A stretch of DNA of 64,000 nt from Rhizobacter terrae (GTDB lineage: Bacteria; Pseudomonadota; Gammaproteobacteria; Burkholderiales; Burkholderiaceae_C). Below are positions 31,433 to 40,192 of the stretch, piece by piece (positions within the stretch are counted from its first letter, which is position 1; every line of letters begins with the position of its first letter). The stretch is taken from positions 1-64,000 of the forward strand of contig NZ_QUSW01000008.1 of NCBI RefSeq assembly GCF_003852895.1. Reading direction: 5' to 3'. The notes beneath the pieces were generated by a model. That model saw only the letters and a program-made list of their open reading frames with translations. It made no database searches and was not told the DNA's origin. Made by a program: the position numbers and the translations under genes.

Positions 31433-32101
31433 ATGCGCGAGCTTTCCTTGCTGGAGGCACGCGTTCTCGGCGTGCTCGTTGAAAAGGCACACACGGTTCC
31501 CGACAGCTATCCGCTGTCCCTGAATTCACTGGTCTCCGGCTGCAACCAGAAGACCGCCCGCGACCCGGTGCTCAATGCCACCGAGAGCGAGGTGCAGGTG
31601 GCGGTGGATGCGCTCAAGTCGCTGAGCCTGGCGTTCGAGTCGAGCGGCTCGCGCGTGAGCCGCTATGAGCACAACTTCGGTCGGGCGATGGGATTGCCAT
31701 CGCAATCGGTCGCGTTGCTGGCGGTGCTGATGCTGCGGGGTCCGCAGACGAGTGCGGAGCTGCGGGCCAACTGCGATCGGCTGCACCGCTTCGCGGACGT
31801 GTCGTCGGTGGAAGGTTTTCTCACCGAGCTGGTCGAGCGTTCGGCAGAGAAGGGCGGGCCGCTGGTGGTGAAGCTGCCCCGTGCGCCCGGTGCGCGTGAG
31901 GCGCGCTGGGGGCACCTGCTGTGCGGTGCGGTGGAGGTGTCCGCCTCGGCGGTGTCGGCTGATTCCGAAGACTTCGTCGCGGCCAGCGAACTGGCGTCGC
32001 TCAAGTCGCGGCAGGCGGCCATGGAATCCGAGATCGGCGAACTGCGCGAACTCGTCGAGCGGCTCTACGCCGAGCTGGGCGTGAGCAAGGGCGGAGCCTG
32101 A
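31433..32101 (+). CDS. yceH: YceH family (DUF480) protein
   Basis: A 222-residue protein of the YceH family, which has two winged-helix-like domains and no firmly known function. The start [18 protein letters not shown] and the motif [20 protein letters not shown] align with E. coli YceH. The C-terminus is a short coiled coil ([20 protein letters not shown]). An open frame extends 32 codons upstream, but it crosses the GC-rich repeat and lacks family similarity, so I use the ATG at 31433. The thioesterase gene starts five bases after its stop. Confidence 0.88.
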   Translation: MRELSLLEARVLGVLVEKAHTVPDSYPLSLNSLVSGCNQKTARDPVLNATESEVQVAVDALKSLSLAFESSGSRVSRYEHNFGRAMGLPSQSVALLAVLMLRGPQTSAELRANCDRLHRFADVSSVEGFLTELVERSAEKGGPLVVKLPRAPGAREARWGHLLCGAVEVSASAVSADSEDFVAASELASLKSRQAAMESEIGELRELVERLYAELGVSKGGA

Positions 32102-32105
32102 GCGC

Positions 32106-32525
32106 ATGCGCATCGACATCCCCGTGCAGAAGAAGTTCGTCTACCAGATGACCATGCCCATCCGCTGGGGCGACATGGATGCGATGGGGCACGTCAACAA
32201 CACGATCTACTTCCGCTACCTGGAGACCATCCGCATCGAGTGGCTGAACTCGCTGGGCGGGGCGCCGGATCCGAACGGGCAGGGGCCGGTGATCGTCAAT
32301 GCGTTCTGCAACTTCGTGCGGCAGCTGGAGTTCCCGGGCGACATCCTGGCCAAGCACTACGTGGCGAATCCAGGGCGCACGAGCTTCGATACCTTCATCA
32401 CGCTGGAGCGGGTGGATGAGCCGGGCGTGATCTATGCGGAAGGTGGGGCGACGACGGTGTGGATCGACTTTCCGCAGCAGAAGTCGGTGCCGATTCCGGA
32501 TTGGCTGCGAGAGCACCTCATCTGA
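32106..32525 (+). CDS. acyl-CoA thioesterase (hot-dog, 4HBT/YbgC-like)
   Basis: A 139-residue single hot-dog-fold protein that should hydrolyse acyl-CoA thioesters. The active-site segment IRWGDMDAMGHVNNTIYFRY is present with the catalytic Asp. It is one of the short-form enzymes that act as tetramers. It is closely packed after yceH and convergent with the LuxR-type gene (stops separated by no bases). The chain-length preference is unknown. Confidence 0.9.
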   Translation: MRIDIPVQKKFVYQMTMPIRWGDMDAMGHVNNTIYFRYLETIRIEWLNSLGGAPDPNGQGPVIVNAFCNFVRQLEFPGDILAKHYVANPGRTSFDTFITLERVDEPGVIYAEGGATTVWIDFPQQKSVPIPDWLREHLI

Positions 32526-33092
32526 CTACGCGCTGAGCAGCTTCTGCACCAGCAACGGCGTCGTTGCCGCCTCGTACTTTCTCATCAGCCTGGCCCGGTA
32601 CACATCCACCGTGCGCGGACTGATCCCCAGCCGCTTGCCGATCTGCTTGCTGGTCAGCCCTTCGATCAGCAGCGCCGCGATCTCCCGCTCGCGTGGCGTG
32701 AGATCGGCCTTCACCTGCCGCGTGGCCGACAAGTCCTCGAAGCTCCAGATGCCTGCCGCATGCGGCTGCTTCGGGTTCAGCGCACGCCCTGACACGTGGC
32801 ACCAGAACAAGTCGCCCTTGTGCGGCCCGCCGGTGCGCTTCATCACCCGCTCGTCGGCGTAGTAGCCCTTGGCATTGAGGCTCGCCACGATGCGCGCGCC
32901 GGTCCGCTCGAACTCGTCGTGCGTTGGGTAAAGCACCTCGAAGGATTGCCCCACCAGTTGCTCGCGCGTCGCGCCGAACATGTCCAGCAGCTGCTGGTTG
33001 CAGTCCACCATGAGCCGGTTGCGGGACATGACCAGCCCGATCGGGGCGAGGTCGAAAGCCATTCGGTAGTCGAGGGGAGGCAGGGCGTTCAT
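32526..33092 (-). CDS. PAS domain LuxR-type transcriptional regulator
   Basis: A 188-residue regulator. A PAS domain spans about residues 10-120 (LAPIGLVMSRNRLMVDCNQQ onward) and a LuxR helix-turn-helix covers about 128-188 (LTPREREIAALLIEGL, then SKQIGKRLGISPRTVDVY). There is no receiver domain, so it probably senses a ligand or redox signal directly. It is divergent from the CoA-transferase genes, with three TACGTA boxes in the shared promoter region. Arrangements like this suggest it activates or represses scoAB. Confidence 0.9.
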   Translation of the reverse strand: MNALPPLDYRMAFDLAPIGLVMSRNRLMVDCNQQLLDMFGATREQLVGQSFEVLYPTHDEFERTGARIVASLNAKGYYADERVMKRTGGPHKGDLFWCHVSGRALNPKQPHAAGIWSFEDLSATRQVKADLTPREREIAALLIEGLTSKQIGKRLGISPRTVDVYRARLMRKYEAATTPLLVQKLLSA

Positions 33093-33122
33093 GGGGTTGT
33101 CCCGAGGAGGGATTAATCAATT

Positions 33123-33153
33123 CTACGTAACGACTACGTAATGGGTTACGTAG
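33123..33153. promoter_or_regulatory. triple TACGTA operator candidate
   Basis: CTACGTAAC (33123-33131) and GTTACGTAG (33145-33153) are perfect inverted nonamers, and CTACGTAAT (33134-33142) lies between them. The TACGTA cores start at 33124, 33135 and 33147, spaced 11 and 12 bp, so they face one side of the helix. The site lies between the PAS-LuxR gene and scoA. Confidence 0.65.
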
Positions 33154-33217
33154 TACGCTTGCGGCTTCCGTGGGCCAAGGGTCCACCCCTCGAATTCAGA
33201 CCATCCGGAGACGGCGT

Positions 33218-33919
33218 ATGAACAAGGTGTATTCGAGCGCGGCCGAAGCGCTCAAGGGGCTGGTCAAGGACGGCCAGCTGATGGCGGTCGGCGGCTTCGG
33301 GCTGTGCGGCATTCCCGAGGCGCTCATCGCGGCGCTGCGCGATTCGGGGGTGAAGAACCTCACCGTCATCTCCAACAACGCGGGCGTCGACGGCTTCGGC
33401 CTCGGGCAGTTGCTGGAGACGCGCCAGATCAAGAAGATGATCTCCAGCTACGTGGGCGAGAACAAGGAGTTCGAGCGCCAGTACCTGGCCGGCGAGCTGG
33501 AGCTTGAATTCACGCCGCAGGGCACGCTGGCCGAGAAGCTGCGCGCCGGTGGTGCCGGCATCCCGGCCTTCTTCACCCGCACCGGCGTGGGCACCATGGT
33601 GGCCGAGGGCAAGGAGACGCGCGAGTTCGACGGCCATGTGTACGTCATGGAGCGTTCGCTGACGCCCGAGGTCTCGCTGGTCAAGGCCCACAAGGCCGAC
33701 AAGAGCGGCAACCTCGTGTTCCGCCGCACCGCGCGCAACTTCAACCCCGCCGCGGCGATGGCCGGCAAGACCACGGTCGTGGAAGTGGAGCAGCTCGTCG
33801 AAGTCGGCGAGATCGACCCGGACGACGTGCACCTGCCCGGCATCTACGTTCATCGCATCGTCGTGAACGCGCACCCCGAGAAGCGCATCGAGAAGCGCAC
33901 CACCCGTCCTGCGAACTGA
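33218..33919 (+). CDS. scoA: 3-oxoacid CoA-transferase subunit A
   Basis: A 233-residue alpha subunit of a succinyl-CoA:3-ketoacid CoA-transferase. The coenzyme A-binding [13 protein letters not shown] motif and the family segment [15 protein letters not shown] are clear. I start it at [16 protein letters not shown], preceded by CCGGAG; the longer frame is Arg-rich and unlike the family. It is followed ten bases later by the beta subunit. The lengths of both subunits fit the acetoacetate enzyme better than 3-oxoadipate transferase, though the substrate is not certain. Confidence 0.94.
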   Translation: MNKVYSSAAEALKGLVKDGQLMAVGGFGLCGIPEALIAALRDSGVKNLTVISNNAGVDGFGLGQLLETRQIKKMISSYVGENKEFERQYLAGELELEFTPQGTLAEKLRAGGAGIPAFFTRTGVGTMVAEGKETREFDGHVYVMERSLTPEVSLVKAHKADKSGNLVFRRTARNFNPAAAMAGKTTVVEVEQLVEVGEIDPDDVHLPGIYVHRIVVNAHPEKRIEKRTTRPAN

Positions 33920-33929
33920 GGAGACCGAC

Positions 33930-34568
33930 ATGCCCTGGACTCAAGACCAAATGGCCGCCAAGGCCGCGCAAGAACTCAAGGACGGCTACTACGTCAACCT
34001 CGGCATCGGCATTCCCACGCTGGTGGCGAACTTCGTGCCGAGCAACATCGAGGTGTGGCTGCAAAGCGAGAACGGCATGCTGGGCATCGGCCCCTTCCCG
34101 AAGGAAGACGAGGTCGATGCCGACCTCATCAACGCCGGCAAGCAGACCGTGACCACCATCCCCGGCTCCAGCATTTTCGGCTCGCACGATTCCTTCGCGA
34201 TGATCCGCGGCGGCAAAATCAACCTGTCGATCCTGGGCGCGATGCAGGTGAGCGAGAAGGGCGACCTCGCCAATTGGATGATCCCCGGCAAGATGGTCAA
34301 GGGCATGGGCGGCGCCATGGACCTCGTGGCTGGCGTCGAGCGCTGCATCGTGGTGATGGAGCACGTCGCGAAGAAGAAGGACGGCACGACCGACCTGAAG
34401 ATCATCCCGAAGTGCACGCTGCCGCTGACGGGCGTGGGCGTGGTCAACCGCATCATCACCGACCTGGCGGTGATGGACGTGACGCCCCAAGGCCTGAAGG
34501 TGGTGGAACTCGCGCCGGGCGTGACGCACGAGGAGCTGCAGTCCAAGACCGGCGTGCCGCTGCACTGA
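33930..34568 (+). CDS. scoB: 3-oxoacid CoA-transferase subunit B
   Basis: A 212-residue beta subunit. The catalytic Glu that forms the CoA thioester is in [14 protein letters not shown]. Other family motifs are [16 protein letters not shown] and [22 protein letters not shown] precedes the ATG. With ScoA it activates acetoacetate or a related 3-oxoacid using succinyl-CoA, feeding ketone-body or PHB-derived carbon to acetyl-CoA. Confidence 0.95.
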   Translation: MPWTQDQMAAKAAQELKDGYYVNLGIGIPTLVANFVPSNIEVWLQSENGMLGIGPFPKEDEVDADLINAGKQTVTTIPGSSIFGSHDSFAMIRGGKINLSILGAMQVSEKGDLANWMIPGKMVKGMGGAMDLVAGVERCIVVMEHVAKKKDGTTDLKIIPKCTLPLTGVGVVNRIITDLAVMDVTPQGLKVVELAPGVTHEELQSKTGVPLH

Positions 34569-34593
34569 GCGGACGTTCGAGGGTGGCGGGTGC

Positions 34594-35478
34594 CTACGAC
34601 GCCCGCTGCCGCGCAAGCTCCTTGCGCTTCATCGCCATGTACTCGCCTTCCTCCATCTCGTGCAACTGGCGCGGGTAGCGCTCCGTGGCGATGAACCAGT
34701 CGTGCATGCGCTTCTCGTCGCGCTGGGCGGCCGGCAGTGAAAGAGTGGCCAGGTAGGTGTCGATGGCGAGGTAGTAGCGCATGGTGTTGCGCTCCACGAC
34801 GCCGCGCACGTTGTCCACGTACACCGGTTGTCCATCGGACTTCTTGCCCACCACGGTGAAGCCCACCTTGTTGCGGCCGACGGTGGCCAGGTAGCCCTGC
34901 ATCGCGATGCGTGCCGTGAAGCCGTAGCCGTAGGCATATGACATGTGCACGAACGAATGCGTCGCGTCCAGTGGCGTGGCCTCGAAAAGGATGCGGTAGT
35001 TGCTCGTGCCCATCGGTCCTTCCTTGGCGCTGAGCTGCACCTTCAGGTAGTCGGGCGCCGCGGCGGCGAGCTGGTAGGCGAAGTTGGCCTGGTAGGCATC
35101 GGCGATGTCCTGGTCGCCCTTCTTGCCGACGGCCAGCGCGATGCTGCCGCTGGCGCCCTTGCCGGTGCTGTGGCAGTACTTGACGTTCAGGTGCAGGATG
35201 AGCACGTCGCACCACACCTCGACGCCCTGCAGCGCGGCTTCGAGCTTGCCGAACTCATGCTCGACCACGGCGAACACATCGCCCTTGAGGTCGCCCGAGG
35301 TCTGGGTGGACTCCAGCACCAGCGGCTGGTGGAAGGCGCTGTTGGCCAGCTGGGGCGCCATGCCGGCATGGTGGGACCGCAGCGAATCGGCCTCGGGCGA
35401 GGCGATGGCGCCTGCCGCGCCCGCGAGGCTCAGGAGCAAGGCCAGACACCGCGTCAACCGCGGCGGCCTGCCGGTCAT
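34594..35478 (-). CDS. hypothetical exported protein
   Basis: A 294-residue secreted protein I do not recognise. The signal peptide is RLTRCLALLLSLAGAAG followed by AIAS. The middle region DVLILHLNVKYCHSTG and the C-terminal ATERYPRQLHEMEEGEYM have no known motif. The start ATG overlaps the stop of the phospholipase-like gene by one base, so the two are translationally coupled and probably work together at the cell envelope. The frame is open further upstream, but there it runs antiparallel to nothing conserved and lacks a signal peptide. Confidence 0.78.
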   Translation of the reverse strand: MTGRPPRLTRCLALLLSLAGAAGAIASPEADSLRSHHAGMAPQLANSAFHQPLVLESTQTSGDLKGDVFAVVEHEFGKLEAALQGVEVWCDVLILHLNVKYCHSTGKGASGSIALAVGKKGDQDIADAYQANFAYQLAAAAPDYLKVQLSAKEGPMGTSNYRILFEATPLDATHSFVHMSYAYGYGFTARIAMQGYLATVGRNKVGFTVVGKKSDGQPVYVDNVRGVVERNTMRYYLAIDTYLATLSLPAAQRDEKRMHDWFIATERYPRQLHEMEEGEYMAMKRKELARQRAS

Positions 35479-36869
35479 CACAACCAGTACTCCCACATCC
35501 GGGCCAACCCTTCCTTGATGCGCCAGCCAACCGGCCGGTGTTGCCAAGCCTCCAGGGTAACAGGCGTGGAGGCTGCCTGGTCGTGCTCGAATACCGCTTT
35601 CATCTGCGCCGCAAAGTCCGGCCCGAGGATGACGGCGTTGACCTCCTGGTTGTGCAGGAAGCTGCGCCAGTCGAGGTTGGTGGAGCCGATGGTCGACCAC
35701 ACGCCGTCGATCACCGCGGTCTTCGAGTGCAGCAGCGCGTCGCGCCGCTCGTAGATCTTGACGCCTGCCTGCAGCATTTCGTCGTAGTAGCTGCGGCCGG
35801 CATTGAAGATGAGTCCCGAGTCGGTCTTGCTGGGCAGGATGAGCCGCACGTCCACGCCGCGCTTGACGGCATCGGCCAGTGTGGCGCGAAGCTGCGGGTC
35901 GGGCGCGAAGTAGGCGTTGGTCAGCCAGATCTCCTTCTCCGCGCTCTCGATGGCGGAGATCAGCGTCGCATAGATCGCGCTGTAGGCGTCGTCCGGCGAG
36001 CCGGCGATGGCCCGCACGATTTCCTTGCCGCGCGGCGTGAGCTTCGGAAAGAACTCCCGCGAGGGCAGCGGCGGGCCCTTCTGCTTGGTCCAGGTGTCGA
36101 TGAACATGCGCTGGTATTCCGCCACGGCCGGGCCTTCGATCTGCAGGTGCGTGTCGCGCCACGGCAGCTTCGCGCCCTTGCGCGGCGCCGACTTGGCCGA
36201 GCCGCCCGAGTACACGGCGCTGATGTTGATGCCGCCCAGGAAGGCCGTGCGTCCATCCACCACCAGCAGCTTGCGGTGGTCGCGCTGGTTCACGTTCCAG
36301 CCCGCCTTGGCGGTGAGCGGGTTCACCGGGTTGAACTGCAGCACCTGCACGCCCGCATCGGTCAGGGTCTTGAAGAACTCCGCCGATGTGCCCATCGTGC
36401 CCACCGCGTCATAGATCATCGCGACCGGGACGCCCTGGTTCTGCTTGGCGATGAGCGCCTGCGCGAACTGGCGGCCGGTCTCGTCGTCCTCGAAGATGTA
36501 GGTTTCCATGTGCACATGGCTCTTCGCGTCTGCGATGGCCGCGAGCATGGCCTTGTAGGTGGCCGGCCCGTCCTGCAGCAGCGTGACCTTGTTGTCGGTC
36601 ACCAGCGGGCTGTCGACCATGGCCTGTTCCAGCGCGAGGTGGCGTTCGAGGATGTTGGTGTCAGGCGTGCGGCGCTTGAGCTCGTCGATGATGGCCTTGC
36701 TGCGCGCCGCCGACAGCGGTCCCTTGCCGTTCTCCAGGACGGGGGCCTTACCCACCGGCGCCATGTCGGGATGGATGGCCGGCAGCGAGCGGCATCCGCT
36801 GATGAAGAAGATGCCCAGGCCCACGGCAAAGAGAGATCGAAGAATCGGATGGATTCGCACGACCCTCAT
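35478..36869 (-). CDS. phospholipase D-like (cardiolipin synthase-type) lipoprotein
   Basis: A 463-residue protein with two HKD motifs: [10 protein letters not shown] and [11 protein letters not shown], each with the His, Lys and Asp of the phosphatidyltransferase superfamily. The N-terminus has a signal with FFISGC, a plausible lipobox, so it may be anchored to a membrane as a lipoprotein. Members include cardiolipin synthases and phospholipases D. The coupled downstream gene encodes an exported protein of unknown role. Which lipid reaction it performs is not certain. Confidence 0.88.
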   Translation of the reverse strand: MRVVRIHPILRSLFAVGLGIFFISGCRSLPAIHPDMAPVGKAPVLENGKGPLSAARSKAIIDELKRRTPDTNILERHLALEQAMVDSPLVTDNKVTLLQDGPATYKAMLAAIADAKSHVHMETYIFEDDETGRQFAQALIAKQNQGVPVAMIYDAVGTMGTSAEFFKTLTDAGVQVLQFNPVNPLTAKAGWNVNQRDHRKLLVVDGRTAFLGGINISAVYSGGSAKSAPRKGAKLPWRDTHLQIEGPAVAEYQRMFIDTWTKQKGPPLPSREFFPKLTPRGKEIVRAIAGSPDDAYSAIYATLISAIESAEKEIWLTNAYFAPDPQLRATLADAVKRGVDVRLILPSKTDSGLIFNAGRSYYDEMLQAGVKIYERRDALLHSKTAVIDGVWSTIGSTNLDWRSFLHNQEVNAVILGPDFAAQMKAVFEHDQAASTPVTLEAWQHRPVGWRIKEGLARMWEYWL

Positions 36870-36909
36870 TCGGCAAGCGCCGTGCCCGGCGCCGGTGGCT
36901 GCGCGATGT

Positions 36910-37947
36910 TCAGCGGTTCTTGATGGCTTGGGCGGCTTCGGTGATCAGCGGCGGGCCGCGGTAGATGAAGCCGGTGTAGATCTGCACGAGGTCGGCGCCT
37001 GCGTCGATCTTGGCCTTCGCATCGGCGCCGGACATCACGCCGCCCACGCCGATGATCGGCGTGCCCTTGGGCAGCCGCGAGCGCAGCTGGCGGATCACGC
37101 GATTGGACGCCTCGAACACCGGCGCACCGCTCAGGCCGCCCGTTTCCTCGCCATGCGGCAAGTGCTTCACCGCATCGCGTGCAATGGTGGTGTTGGTGGC
37201 GATGATGCCCGTCATGCCGCTCTTGGCGAAGGTCGCGGCGATGACGTCGACCTGCGCTTCGTCCAGGTCCGGCGCGATCTTCAGGAAGATGGGCACGCGC
37301 TTGCCGTGCTCCCGGGCGAGCTTCACGTCGCGCTCGCTCACGGCCGACAGCAGGGCGTCCAGTGCCTCGTCGGACTGCAGCGCGCGCAGGTTCTTGGTGT
37401 TGGGCGAGGAGATGTTCACCGTCACGTAGTCGGCATGCGGGTACACGCCGTCCAGGCCGATGAGGTAGTCGTCTACTGCGTTCTCGATGGGCGTGGCCGC
37501 GTTCTTGCCGATGTTCAGCCCGAGGATGCCGCCGCTCTCGCGAAAGCGCGCCTGCTTCACGTTGGCGATGAAGGCGGCCAGCCCTTCGTTGTTGAAGCCC
37601 AGCCGGTTGATGAGCGCGTTGGCCTGCGGCAGGCGGAACATGCGCGGCTTGGGGTTGCCCGGCTGCGCCTTCGGCGTGACCGTGCCCACCTCGATGAAGC
37701 CGAATCCCATGGCGCCCAGGCCGTCGATGCAGCGGCCGTTCTTGTCCAGGCCCGCGGCCAGGCCCAGGCGGTTCGGGAACTTCAGGCCCGCGACGGTGAC
37801 CGGGTCGCTCACCCGGGTCTGCGCGACGGTGCAGATCAGGGGTGTGCGCTGGATGCGCGCCAGCGCCCCGAGTGTCAGTTCATGCGCGGCTTCAGGGTCG
37901 AGTCCGAAGAGGAACGGGCGGGCGAGGGCGTAGGGAACGAGGGCCAT
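36910..37947 (-). CDS. pyrD: dihydroorotate dehydrogenase (quinone), class 2
   Basis: A 345-residue membrane-associated flavoenzyme of pyrimidine synthesis that oxidises dihydroorotate with quinone as acceptor. The N-terminal helix region ([19 protein letters not shown]) marks class 2. The catalytic Ser is in [11 protein letters not shown], and FMN-binding motifs include [10 protein letters not shown] and [14 protein letters not shown] use the ATG at 37947; the frame is open much further upstream but that stretch is antisense to rpiA. It is divergent from rpiA, 51 bp away. Confidence 0.96.
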   Translation of the reverse strand: MALVPYALARPFLFGLDPEAAHELTLGALARIQRTPLICTVAQTRVSDPVTVAGLKFPNRLGLAAGLDKNGRCIDGLGAMGFGFIEVGTVTPKAQPGNPKPRMFRLPQANALINRLGFNNEGLAAFIANVKQARFRESGGILGLNIGKNAATPIENAVDDYLIGLDGVYPHADYVTVNISSPNTKNLRALQSDEALDALLSAVSERDVKLAREHGKRVPIFLKIAPDLDEAQVDVIAATFAKSGMTGIIATNTTIARDAVKHLPHGEETGGLSGAPVFEASNRVIRQLRSRLPKGTPIIGVGGVMSGADAKAKIDAGADLVQIYTGFIYRGPPLITEAAQAIKNR

Positions 37948-37998
37948 GGAGCGGGTCTTGGGATAATCCGCGGATTGTCTCAAACGCGGCGAGCGAAC

Positions 37999-38658
37999 AT
38001 GACCCAGGACGAATTGAAAGCACTGGTGGGCCAGGCGGCCCTGGACTACGTGGTGCCAGGCAGCATCGTGGGGGTGGGCACCGGTTCCACGGTGAACTGC
38101 TTCATCGATGCGCTGGCGACCATCAAGGACCGCATCGCGGGCGCGGTGTCCAGCAGCGAACGCAGCACCGAGCGGCTTCGTGCCCACGGCATCGCGGTGC
38201 TCGACAGCAACACGGTGGAACGCATTCCGGTCTACGTGGACGGGGCCGACGAGATCGACCACCACGGCAACATGATCAAGGGCGGCGGCGCGGCGCTCAC
38301 GCGCGAGAAGATCGTGGCCGACATCGCCGACCGCTTCGTGTGCATCGCCGATGAGTCCAAGCTGGTGCCGACGCTGGGCAAGTTCCCGCTGCCGGTGGAG
38401 GTGATCCCGATGGCGGCCTCGCAGGTGGCACGCAGGCTCAAGGCGCTGGGCGGAGAGCCGGTGCTGCGCGCAGGCGTGGTCACCGACAACGGCGGGCACA
38501 TCCTGGACGTGCGCGGCTTGTCCATCACCGATCCGGCGGCCATGGAGCGCGACATCAACCAGTGGCCCGGGGTGGTGAGCGTGGGCATCTTTGCCCGCAA
38601 CCGCGCAGCGGTGTGCCTGCTGGGCACCTCGCAGGGCGTGAAGACCTTGAGCTTCTGA
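37999..38658 (+). CDS. rpiA: ribose-5-phosphate isomerase A
   Basis: A 219-residue enzyme interconverting ribose-5-phosphate and ribulose-5-phosphate. Family motifs are [24 protein letters not shown] and [12 protein letters not shown] (with the catalytic Glu and Lys region). The ATG at 37999 matches the family start MTQDELK. It is divergent from pyrD. Confidence 0.96.
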   Translation: MTQDELKALVGQAALDYVVPGSIVGVGTGSTVNCFIDALATIKDRIAGAVSSSERSTERLRAHGIAVLDSNTVERIPVYVDGADEIDHHGNMIKGGGAALTREKIVADIADRFVCIADESKLVPTLGKFPLPVEVIPMAASQVARRLKALGGEPVLRAGVVTDNGGHILDVRGLSITDPAAMERDINQWPGVVSVGIFARNRAAVCLLGTSQGVKTLSF

Positions 38659-38736
38659 TTCGTCGCACGGTCGGACGGTCGCGGGCGCCCAAATGGGCGT
38701 AACCTCGGGGTGTCGGCAACTGATGAAGGACGGCCC

Positions 38737-38931
38737 ATGGCCAAGCCCAACTACTCGTTCGAAAAGCGCCAGCGCGAGCTGGCCAAGAAGAAGAAAAAGG
38801 AAGAGAAGCTGCAGGAAAAGGCCGCCCGCAAGGCCGGAGGCGGCTCCGGCGAGCAGCCCGACGAAGCCACCCAGGGCAACGTGCCCGCCGACGACGGTGC
38901 GGCGCCTGCCGACACCCAACCCAATCCCTGA
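38737..38931 (+). CDS. small Lys-rich hypothetical protein
   Basis: A 64-residue protein starting [20 protein letters not shown]. The first half is a strongly basic helix; the second half is acidic and Pro/Ala-rich. Small proteins with this same opening are, as I recall, conserved in Burkholderiales, but their function is unknown. A GAAGGA site precedes the ATG, and the hydrolase gene starts ten bases after the stop, so they are probably one operon. Confidence 0.7.
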   Translation: MAKPNYSFEKRQRELAKKKKKEEKLQEKAARKAGGGSGEQPDEATQGNVPADDGAAPADTQPNP

Positions 38932-38941
38932 GGAGGCGGCC

Positions 38942-40192
38942 ATGCCGCGACGTTCGAAGCGGCATGATGCCAACGAGCCCAAAGACGAGACGGCCCCGGC
39001 CAAACCCCGTGCCGCCGTCTATGCACCAGGCCTGAAGGCCGGCTTCCGGGCCACCGCTCAGCGGGTGCAGGACATGCACCACGCCATCGCCGACAAGACC
39101 TTCGGCGTCTTGCAGAAGGTGCCGGTCGTGTCGCTGCCGGCACGTGTGGTGCAAGGCGCCCACGATGCCATCACCGATGGGGTCTACGCCGCTGTCCGCG
39201 CAGGTGGGCATGCCGCCCTGAGCGTGGCCGGTGCGGCCGAGGCGATGAGCCTGGATCCTGCGCGACGCGTGGGTCCCTCCGAGCAGGCCGTGAGGAGCGC
39301 GTTGAACGGCGTGTTCGGCGACCACCTCGCCGAGGACGGCAGTCCGCTCGCGGCGGACCTCGACTTCCACCTGGACGGCGCACCGCTCGAGCTGGACGGC
39401 CCGGTCGTCGAAGGTCTGCAGCCGAATGTGCTGATCTTCATCCACGGCCTGGCCTGCGATGAGCGCAGCTGGTTCAGGCGCAGCACCAGCGGTTCGGTTT
39501 CCGAGGGCTCGTACGGCGAGCGGCTGGCCGCCGAGCGGCCCGTCAGCGCGCTCTACGTTCGCTACAACACCGGCATGCCGGTCGAGCACAACGCGCGCCG
39601 CCTCGGCGAGCGCATCGAGGCGCTGCTCGCTGCCGCCCCGCAGGTGCGCGACCTGGCCATCGTCGGGCACAGCATGGGTGGCCTGGTGGCCCGCAGCGCC
39701 TGCGACCTGGCCGTGCAGGATGGCGCCTCCTGGCTGCGCGCCGTGTCCGTGCTGATGTGCCTGGGCACCCCGCACCGCGGCGCTCCGCTCGAACGGCTGG
39801 GGCACCTGGCGTCGATGGCGCTGAATCTGTCGAAGGTGACGAGGCCGCTGGCGCAGGTGGCCAACGCACGCAGCCGCGGCATCAAGGACCTGCGGCACGG
39901 CCTGCGTGGCCAGGGCGCTGCGTTGAGCGTGCCGGTTCGGCTGCTCGCCGCCCGCTTGGCAGATGACGATGCCAGCCCGGCGTCGGCCATGATGTCGGCC
40001 TTGCTGGGCGATGGGCTGGTGATGCCTTCAAGCGCTGCCGATGGCGACCTGCGCGGCGACGTGCAGCGCGAGGAGCTTCGCGGCATCGGCCACATGGGCC
40101 TGCTCAACGATGCGCGGGTCTACGAGATCGTGCGGCGGTGGTGGGACGAGACGCGCCCTGCGCTGGTCACTGGCGCCGCGCCTCGCGGCTGA
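38942..40192 (+). CDS. alpha/beta hydrolase, lipase/esterase-like
   Basis: A 416-residue hydrolase. The nucleophile elbow GHSMGG is preceded by the oxyanion region [14 protein letters not shown], and a candidate catalytic His is in GIGHMGLL near the C-terminus. The first ~150 residues lack similarity to the fold and may form a regulatory or membrane-contact segment. The layout recalls triacylglycerol lipases or PGAP1-like proteins. No signal peptide is seen. GAGGAGGC precedes the ATG. Its 3' end overlaps mnmC by 26 bases on the opposite strand. Confidence 0.85.
   Translation: MPRRSKRHDANEPKDETAPAKPRAAVYAPGLKAGFRATAQRVQDMHHAIADKTFGVLQKVPVVSLPARVVQGAHDAITDGVYAAVRAGGHAALSVAGAAEAMSLDPARRVGPSEQAVRSALNGVFGDHLAEDGSPLAADLDFHLDGAPLELDGPVVEGLQPNVLIFIHGLACDERSWFRRSTSGSVSEGSYGERLAAERPVSALYVRYNTGMPVEHNARRLGERIEALLAAAPQVRDLAIVGHSMGGLVARSACDLAVQDGASWLRAVSVLMCLGTPHRGAPLERLGHLASMALNLSKVTRPLAQVANARSRGIKDLRHGLRGQGAALSVPVRLLAARLADDDASPASAMMSALLGDGLVMPSSAADGDLRGDVQREELRGIGHMGLLNDARVYEIVRRWWDETRPALVTGAAPRG

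Noticed and set aside
35479-36162. Upstream extension of the exported-protein frame into the phospholipase gene
   Set aside because: It lies in another frame of the same strand inside a well-supported gene. The signal peptide at 35478 marks the real start.
36559-37998. Upstream extension of the rpiA frame
   Set aside because: It is antisense to pyrD and the phospholipase gene; rpiA homologues begin at MTQDELK.
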